A stretch of DNA of 14,289 bases, taken from the NCBI GenBank assembly GCA_021785115.1, contig JAJYGO010000008.1, positions 1 through 14,289 of the forward strand, written 5' to 3'. This stretch comes from Chloroflexota bacterium (GTDB lineage Bacteria; Chloroflexota; Limnocylindria; Limnocylindrales; CSP1-4). Position 1 is the first letter of the stretch; each line of letters starts with the position of its first letter. The translations under genes and the position numbers were made by a program. Positions 10,098 to 14,289 of the stretch are shown here, one piece after another. The notes beneath the pieces were generated by a model, which was given only the letters and a program-made list of their open reading frames with translations, ran no database searches and was not told where the DNA came from.

Positions 10098-10757
10098 ATG
10101 AACGGGGCGGCAGCCATCTCCTACGACGACGTCGTGGCGTGGATCACCGCGTTCGCCGCATCCGTACGGGACCAGAAGGACTACCTCACCGCTCTCGACT
10201 CCGCGATCGGTGACGCCGACCATGGGATCAACATGGATCGCGGCTTCCAGGCCGTGATCGCCAAGCTGCCCGGTCTGCCCAACCGCGACATCGGGGCGGC
10301 GCTCAAGTCGGTGGGGATGACACTGGTCTCCACCGTCGGCGGTGCCAGCGGCCCGCTGTACGGGACCTTCTTCCTGCAGCTGGGTGCGGCCACGGCCGGC
10401 CACGAGGCCATCGGCCTCGACGAGCTGGTCGCGGGGCTCGATGCCGGGATCGCCGGGATCCAGCGGCTGGGCAAGGCCGACCTCGGCGACAAGACCATGC
10501 TCGACACGCTCCTGCCCGCGCGCGACGCGCTCCGGGAAGCCGCCGCCTCCGGCGCCTCCCTGGGCGATGCGCTCGCCCGCACCGTGGGCGCGGCCGAGCA
10601 GGGAATGCTCGCCACCACGCCGCTCGTCGCCCGCAAGGGACGCGCGAGCTACCTCGGAGAACGCAGCGCCGGACACCAGGATCCCGGCGCGACCTCGTCC
10701 TACCTGTTGCTGAAAGCGGCCGCCGATGCGTGGTCGGGAGCGGCCGCAGCCAGCTGA
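10098..10757 (+). CDS. dhaL: Dihydroxyacetone kinase ADP-binding subunit DhaL (canonical copy, DhaL3)
   Basis: A 219-residue DhaL, the nucleotide subunit that transfers phosphate to dihydroxyacetone on DhaK. Of the three copies it is closest to E. coli DhaL: LDSAIGDADHGINMDRGF (Asp34, Asp39, Asp41; the family GDADHG form, where the other copies have GDGDHG), ALKSVGMTLVSTVGGASGPL, LGDKTMLDTLLPA, and RKGRASYLGERSAGHQDPGAT. Position straight after dhaK makes it the main catalytic partner. ATG 10098 is preferred over GTG 10092 on Shine-Dalgarno spacing. DhaM is encoded about 3 kb upstream beside dhaL2 and presumably serves this copy too. Confidence 0.95.
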   Translation: MNGAAAISYDDVVAWITAFAASVRDQKDYLTALDSAIGDADHGINMDRGFQAVIAKLPGLPNRDIGAALKSVGMTLVSTVGGASGPLYGTFFLQLGAATAGHEAIGLDELVAGLDAGIAGIQRLGKADLGDKTMLDTLLPARDALREAAASGASLGDALARTVGAAEQGMLATTPLVARKGRASYLGERSAGHQDPGATSSYLLLKAAADAWSGAAAAS

Positions 10758-10800
10758 GGCCAGTGGCCGGCACTTGGACCGGCCCGGAGTCAGATGAGCC

Positions 10801-10806
10801 GGGAGG
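10801..10806 (+). promoter_or_regulatory. Shine-Dalgarno site of glpK
   Basis: GGGAGG lies 5 bases before ATG 10812. An upstream in-frame ATG at 10794 also has a GGAG, but family alignment favours 10812. Confidence 0.6.
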
Positions 10807-10811
10807 CATCC

Positions 10812-12314
10812 ATGGCGAAATACGTCGGCGCCCTCGACCAGGGCACGACCAGCACCCGCTTCATGATCTTCGACCATGCCGGCGCGGTGGTGGGCATCGA
10901 TCAGAAGGAGCACGAGCAGATCTACCCGAAGCCGGGATGGGTCGAGCACGATCCGATGGAGATCTGGACGCGCAGCGTCGAGGTCATCCGCGGAGCCCTC
11001 GCCAAGGCCGGCATCACCGCCGCCGACCTGGCGGCCGTCGGTGTGACGAACCAGCGCGAGACCACCGTGGTCTGGGATCGCCGCACCGGGAAGCCCGTCC
11101 ACAACGCGATCGTCTGGCAGGACACCCGCACCGCGGACATCTGCAACGCGTTCGCCAAGGACGGTGGCCAGGACCGCTTCCGCGCCAAGGTCGGCCTGCC
11201 GCTGGCCACCTACTTCTCGGGCCCCAAGGTGAAGTGGATCCTCGAGAACGTCGAGGGCGCACGCGCCAAGGCCGAGGCCGGTGACCTGCTCTTCGGCAAC
11301 ATCGACACCTGGTGCATCTGGAACCTGACCGGCGGCGTCGACGGTGGCGTGCACGTCACCGACGTCTCCAACGCGAGCCGGACCATGCTCATGAACCTCG
11401 AGACCCTCGACTGGGATCCCGAGATCCTGCGGCTCATGGGCATCCCGCGCTCCATGCTGCCGGCCATCAAGCCGTCCAGCGAGGTGTACGGCAAGGCCAC
11501 CGGCGACCTGGCCGGCGTGCCGGTCTCGGGTGACCTGGGCGACCAGCAGGCGGCCCTCTTCGGCCAGACGTGCTTCTCCGCCGGCGAGGCGAAGAACACC
11601 TACGGCACGGGCTGCTTCATGCTCCTGAACACGGGCACCAAGCCGGTCCCGTCCAAGAGCGGCCTGCTGACCACCCTCGGCTACAAGATCGGGAACCAGC
11701 CCGCGGTTTACTGCCTCGAGGGCTCGATCGCGATCACCGGTGCGCTCGTGCAGTGGCTGCGCGACAACATCGGGATGATCAAGACCTCCCCCGAGATCGA
11801 GGAGCTCGCGAAGACCGTCGACGACAACGGCGGCGTGTACTTCGTGCCGGCCTTCTCGGGCCTCTTCGCGCCGTACTGGAAGAACGACGCGCGGGGCGTC
11901 ATCGCCGGTCTGACCCGCTACGTGAACAAGGGTCACATCGCGCGTGCCGTCCTGGAGGCCACCGCCTGGCAGACCCGCGAGGTGCTCGATGCGATGAACG
12001 CCGATTCCGGCGTCTCGCTGACGGCCCTCAAGGTCGACGGCGGCATGGTGTTCAACGAGCTGCTGATGCAGTTCCAGTCCGATGTCCTCGCGGTCCCGGT
12101 CATCCGCCCGAAGGTGGCGGAGACCACGGCCCTCGGCGCCGCCTACGCGGCCGGCCTCGCGGTCGGCTTCTGGAACGCGGTCGAGGACCTGCGGGCCAAC
12201 TGGCAGAAGGACAAGGAATGGCACCCGCAGATGGATCCGTCCACCCGCGAGGGCGAGTACAAGCTCTGGAAGAAGGCCGTCACGCGGACCTTCGACTGGG
12301 TCGAGAACCACTGA
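10812..12314 (+). CDS. glpK: Glycerol kinase
   Basis: A 500-residue FGGY-family kinase converting glycerol and ATP to sn-glycerol-3-phosphate in the cytoplasm. From ATG 10812 it begins [17 protein letters not shown], matching the family N-terminus, with Asp9 and Thr12-Thr13 in the nucleotide loop. Glycerol-contact residues are present: Arg82-Glu83 in TNQRET, Trp102 in IVWQDTRT, and catalytic Asp244 in [10 protein letters not shown]. The second signature ([15 protein letters not shown]) and [18 protein letters not shown] are intact. Length is normal. It lies 54 bases after dhaL3 and 48 before glpA, so the order facilitator, kinase, dehydrogenase follows the pathway. Its product is oxidised by GlpA. 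Confidence 0.98.
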   Translation: MAKYVGALDQGTTSTRFMIFDHAGAVVGIDQKEHEQIYPKPGWVEHDPMEIWTRSVEVIRGALAKAGITAADLAAVGVTNQRETTVVWDRRTGKPVHNAIVWQDTRTADICNAFAKDGGQDRFRAKVGLPLATYFSGPKVKWILENVEGARAKAEAGDLLFGNIDTWCIWNLTGGVDGGVHVTDVSNASRTMLMNLETLDWDPEILRLMGIPRSMLPAIKPSSEVYGKATGDLAGVPVSGDLGDQQAALFGQTCFSAGEAKNTYGTGCFMLLNTGTKPVPSKSGLLTTLGYKIGNQPAVYCLEGSIAITGALVQWLRDNIGMIKTSPEIEELAKTVDDNGGVYFVPAFSGLFAPYWKNDARGVIAGLTRYVNKGHIARAVLEATAWQTREVLDAMNADSGVSLTALKVDGGMVFNELLMQFQSDVLAVPVIRPKVAETTALGAAYAAGLAVGFWNAVEDLRANWQKDKEWHPQMDPSTREGEYKLWKKAVTRTFDWVENH

Positions 12315-12362
12315 TCGCGTGAGTTGACCGGCGCACCCGAGGGCCGGGCCGGAGAGCCAGCA

Positions 12363-13547
12363 ATGAACGTCATCACCCGATCGCCAGCTCCGCACGTCGT
12401 GATCGTCGGCGGTGGTGGCACGGGCGGCGCGCTGGCCTGCGACCTGGCCCTTCGGGGCGTCCGGGTCACCCTCGTCGAGCGGGGCGAGATCACCTCGGGC
12501 ACGACCGGGCGGCACCACGGGCTGCTGCACAGCGGCGCGCGGTATGCCGTCAACGACGCCGAGTCGGCGGTGGAGTGCATCGAGGAGAACATGCTCCTCC
12601 GCCGCGTGGCGCCCGGCTCGTTCGAGGAGAACGACGGGCTCTTCGTGGGGATCGACGACGAGGACATGGCCTACGGCGAGAAGCTCTTCGCCGCGTGCGG
12701 CGAGACCGGCATTCCCGCCCGGTGGCTCTCGCCGGCCGAGGCGCTCCGTCTCGAGCCGAACCTCAATCCCGCGCTGAAGGGCGCGATCCGCGTCCCGGAC
12801 GCGACCTTCGACGCCATGCGGCTCCCGCTGCGGTGGTTCGCCACGGCGAAGGCGCACGGTGCCGTCATCCACCCCTTCTGCGAGGTGACCGCGTTCGCGC
12901 AGCACGACCGGTGCGTCACCGGCGTCCGCGGGCGCGACCACCGGACCGGGAAGGAGTTCGAGATCGGGGCGGACCTGGTGGTCAACGCCGGGGGCCCCTG
13001 GGGCGAGAAGATCGCCGCGATGGCGGGCGTGGATGTGCCCATCCAGCCCTCGCCGGGCGTCCTCCTGGCGCTTCGCGGCCGCCTCTGCAACATGGTCATC
13101 AACCGCATGCACAAGTCGGGCGACGGGGACATCGTGGTGCCGCAGCGTGCCCTGTCCGTGGTCGGCACGAGCTCCTGGGTGGTGGAGGACCCCGACGACC
13201 TCGGGGTGCCGGAGGACCACGTCCAGCGCATGTACGAGGAAGGCGCCAAGCTGATCCCCATGGTCCGCTCCGCGCCATTCCGGCAGGCCTGGTCCGCCGC
13301 GCGGCCGCTGATCGGTGCGCGCGGAGCCTCCACCGGCCGGGAGCTGAGCCGCACCTTCAAGTGCTTCGACCACAGGGAGCAGGACGGAGTCGAGGGCTTC
13401 GTCACCATCTCGGGCGGCAAGGGAACCACCGCGCGGGCCATGGCCGAGACGACCGCGAACGTCGTCTGCCAGAAGCTCGGCGTCGACGTGCCCTGCCGCA
13501 CGCGCGACACCATCCTGCTGCCGCACACCGCCTACTACGCCGCGTGA
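12363..13547 (+). CDS. glpA: Glycerol-3-phosphate dehydrogenase, GlpA-type flavoprotein lacking the C-terminal Fe-S domain
   Basis: A 394-residue FAD enzyme oxidising sn-glycerol-3-phosphate to dihydroxyacetone phosphate. The FAD fold is at the N-terminus (VVIVGGGGTGG, Gly16/18/21; Glu39 at the ribose position). Then comes TSGTTGRHHGLLHSGARYAVNDAES in two blocks around residues 44-68, almost identical to anaerobic E. coli GlpA. Further matches are IRVPDATFDAMRLP, VVNAGGPWGEKIA, ARPLIGAR and GFVTISGGKG. E. coli GlpA is about 540 residues with a C-terminal BFD-like [2Fe-2S] region. This one stops just after the position of GNTRPC (here VDVPCR), so that region is missing. ATG 12363 has GGAGAG 6 bases upstream. 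The Fe-S gene follows after only 4 bases, so electrons probably pass to that protein. Confidence 0.92.
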   Translation: MNVITRSPAPHVVIVGGGGTGGALACDLALRGVRVTLVERGEITSGTTGRHHGLLHSGARYAVNDAESAVECIEENMLLRRVAPGSFEENDGLFVGIDDEDMAYGEKLFAACGETGIPARWLSPAEALRLEPNLNPALKGAIRVPDATFDAMRLPLRWFATAKAHGAVIHPFCEVTAFAQHDRCVTGVRGRDHRTGKEFEIGADLVVNAGGPWGEKIAAMAGVDVPIQPSPGVLLALRGRLCNMVINRMHKSGDGDIVVPQRALSVVGTSSWVVEDPDDLGVPEDHVQRMYEEGAKLIPMVRSAPFRQAWSAARPLIGARGASTGRELSRTFKCFDHREQDGVEGFVTISGGKGTTARAMAETTANVVCQKLGVDVPCRTRDTILLPHTAYYAA

Positions 13548-13551
13548 GCCG

Positions 13552-14286
13552 ATGAGCGAGACCGTCACCTTCCGCGTCCAGCGCTTCAAGCAGGGAGACC
13601 CGGCATCCCACTACGACACCTTCCAGGAGTCCACGGACCCGCGGACCACCGTCCTGGACGTCCTCACCCGGATCCGGCGCGTCGAGGATCCGACGCTGAC
13701 GCTCCGGCACTCGTGCTTCCACGCCTCGTGCGGGACCTGCGGGATGAAGGTGAACGGGCGCGAGGTGCTGGCCTGCGTGACGAACGTGCGCGAGCTGGGC
13801 ACCGACGAGGTCGTGGTGCAGCCGCTCGACAATGCCCCCCTGGTCAGCGACCTGGTCGTCGACATGGGGCCCTTCTACGCTCGCTTCAACGCGATCGACC
13901 GGCCCCTCGTCCGCGAGAGCGAGCTGGTGCCGGGATCGCATCCCGCGGAGGGCATCCCGCACGCGGAGCGCTACGAGGACTGCATCGAGTGCGGCATCTG
14001 CCTGTCGGCCTGCCCGATCGCCGCGACCGATCCCGAGTACCTCGGCCCCGCGGCGCTCGCGGCCGCGGACCGGCTGCGCGAGGAGCCGCGTGGCCAGCAG
14101 GTGCCGCCGGCGCTGCGGCTGGCGGACGACCCGCACGGCGCCTGGCGCTGCCACGTCGCCTTCGAGTGCAGCGAGGCGTGCCCGTCCAACGTGGATCCGG
14201 CCGGCCACATCATGTCGCTGCGGCGCTCGCTGACCGGGCGCCGCTGGCGCGCGCTGCGAGGCGAGCCGGTGGGGGCAGAGCGATGA
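13552..14286 (+). CDS. SdhB/FrdB-type iron-sulfur subunit, likely GlpA electron acceptor
   Basis: A 244-residue protein with the full cysteine set of succinate dehydrogenase/fumarate reductase iron-sulfur subunits. [2Fe-2S]: Cys55, 60, 63, 75. [4Fe-4S]: Cys144, 147, 150 and 210. [3Fe-4S]: Cys154, 200 and 206 (CIECGICLSACP, then CHVAFECSEACPSNVDP). Spacing matches E. coli SdhB, with Cys55/60/63/75 at the same numbers. The Trp pair after the first CP of SdhB is absent (PIAATDPEYLGPAAL), resembling FrdB instead. No SdhA/FrdA is in the window; the flavoprotein 4 bases upstream is GlpA. I infer a glycerol-3-phosphate:quinone oxidoreductase in which this protein replaces GlpB/GlpC. A misplaced SdhB for a remote succinate dehydrogenase is the alternative. 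Its stop overlaps the next start (ATGA). Confidence 0.9.
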   Translation: MSETVTFRVQRFKQGDPASHYDTFQESTDPRTTVLDVLTRIRRVEDPTLTLRHSCFHASCGTCGMKVNGREVLACVTNVRELGTDEVVVQPLDNAPLVSDLVVDMGPFYARFNAIDRPLVRESELVPGSHPAEGIPHAERYEDCIECGICLSACPIAATDPEYLGPAALAAADRLREEPRGQQVPPALRLADDPHGAWRCHVAFECSEACPSNVDPAGHIMSLRRSLTGRRWRALRGEPVGAER

Positions 14287-14289
14287 CCG
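14283..14289 (+). CDS. Start of a downstream gene (cut off)
   Basis: An ATG at 14283 overlaps the stop of the iron-sulfur gene in an ATGA, with a G-rich stretch upstream that could serve as ribosome-binding site. Only the first two codons and one base are visible, so the product cannot be identified. From context a quinone-reactive or membrane-anchor partner, or another Fe-S subunit, is expected (inference). Confidence 0.4.

Noticed and set aside
9987..13589. Very long open frame on the minus strand (about 1200 codons) opposite dhaL3, glpK and glpA
   Set aside because: It is antisense to three clearly recognisable genes and its translation shows no family features; long antisense frames are common at this GC content.
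13552..14286. Ordinary succinate dehydrogenase iron-sulfur subunit
   Set aside because: No SdhA or SdhC/D lies beside it within the window and it is coupled to glpA; kept as the alternative in the annotation, not the main call.

Overview
This is a GC-rich (roughly 70% GC), gene-dense bacterial chromosome segment. Third codon positions are almost always G or C. The organism cannot be named with confidence. A high-GC Chloroflexota lineage (Limnocylindria-like) or an actinobacterium are my best guesses, from composition and general protein style only. I see no mobile elements, tRNAs, rRNAs or CRISPR arrays.

Layout. (1) Positions 1-3270 (+) hold most of mfd, the transcription-repair coupling factor; its 5' end is cut off by the window. 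(2) Positions 3257-6353 (-) read leftward as a three-gene operon: a DhaL paralogue, a soluble GAF-PAS histidine kinase, and an OmpR/KdpE-type response regulator. Both gene joints are 4-base start/stop overlaps. The operon meets mfd tail to tail with a 14-base overlap. (3) Positions 6354-6653 are a divergent regulatory region with a perfect 11-bp-arm dyad. (4) Positions 6654-7823 (+) hold dhaM (single EIIA-type domain) and a second dhaL. (5) Positions 7824-8139 are a 316-base leader with a strong hairpin. (6) Positions 8140-14286 (+) hold a glycerol and dihydroxyacetone cluster: glpF, dhaK, a third (canonical) dhaL, glpK, a short glpA, and an SdhB/FrdB-type three-cluster iron-sulfur protein. 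A further gene starts at 14283 and is cut off.

How it works together (inference from families). Glycerol enters through GlpF and is phosphorylated by GlpK. Glycerol-3-phosphate is oxidised by GlpA, whose electrons probably pass to the FrdB-like protein and on to a quinone-reactive partner just beyond the window. Dihydroxyacetone is phosphorylated by DhaK-DhaL with phosphate relayed by DhaM from PTS proteins encoded elsewhere. Both routes give dihydroxyacetone phosphate. The most unusual feature is the DhaL paralogue translationally coupled to a kinase/regulator pair. In E. coli, DhaL is a co-regulator that binds the GAF-PAS region of the transcription factor DhaR. Here a GAF-PAS histidine kinase sits in that place, which suggests an undescribed DhaL-gated two-component system for this regulon.
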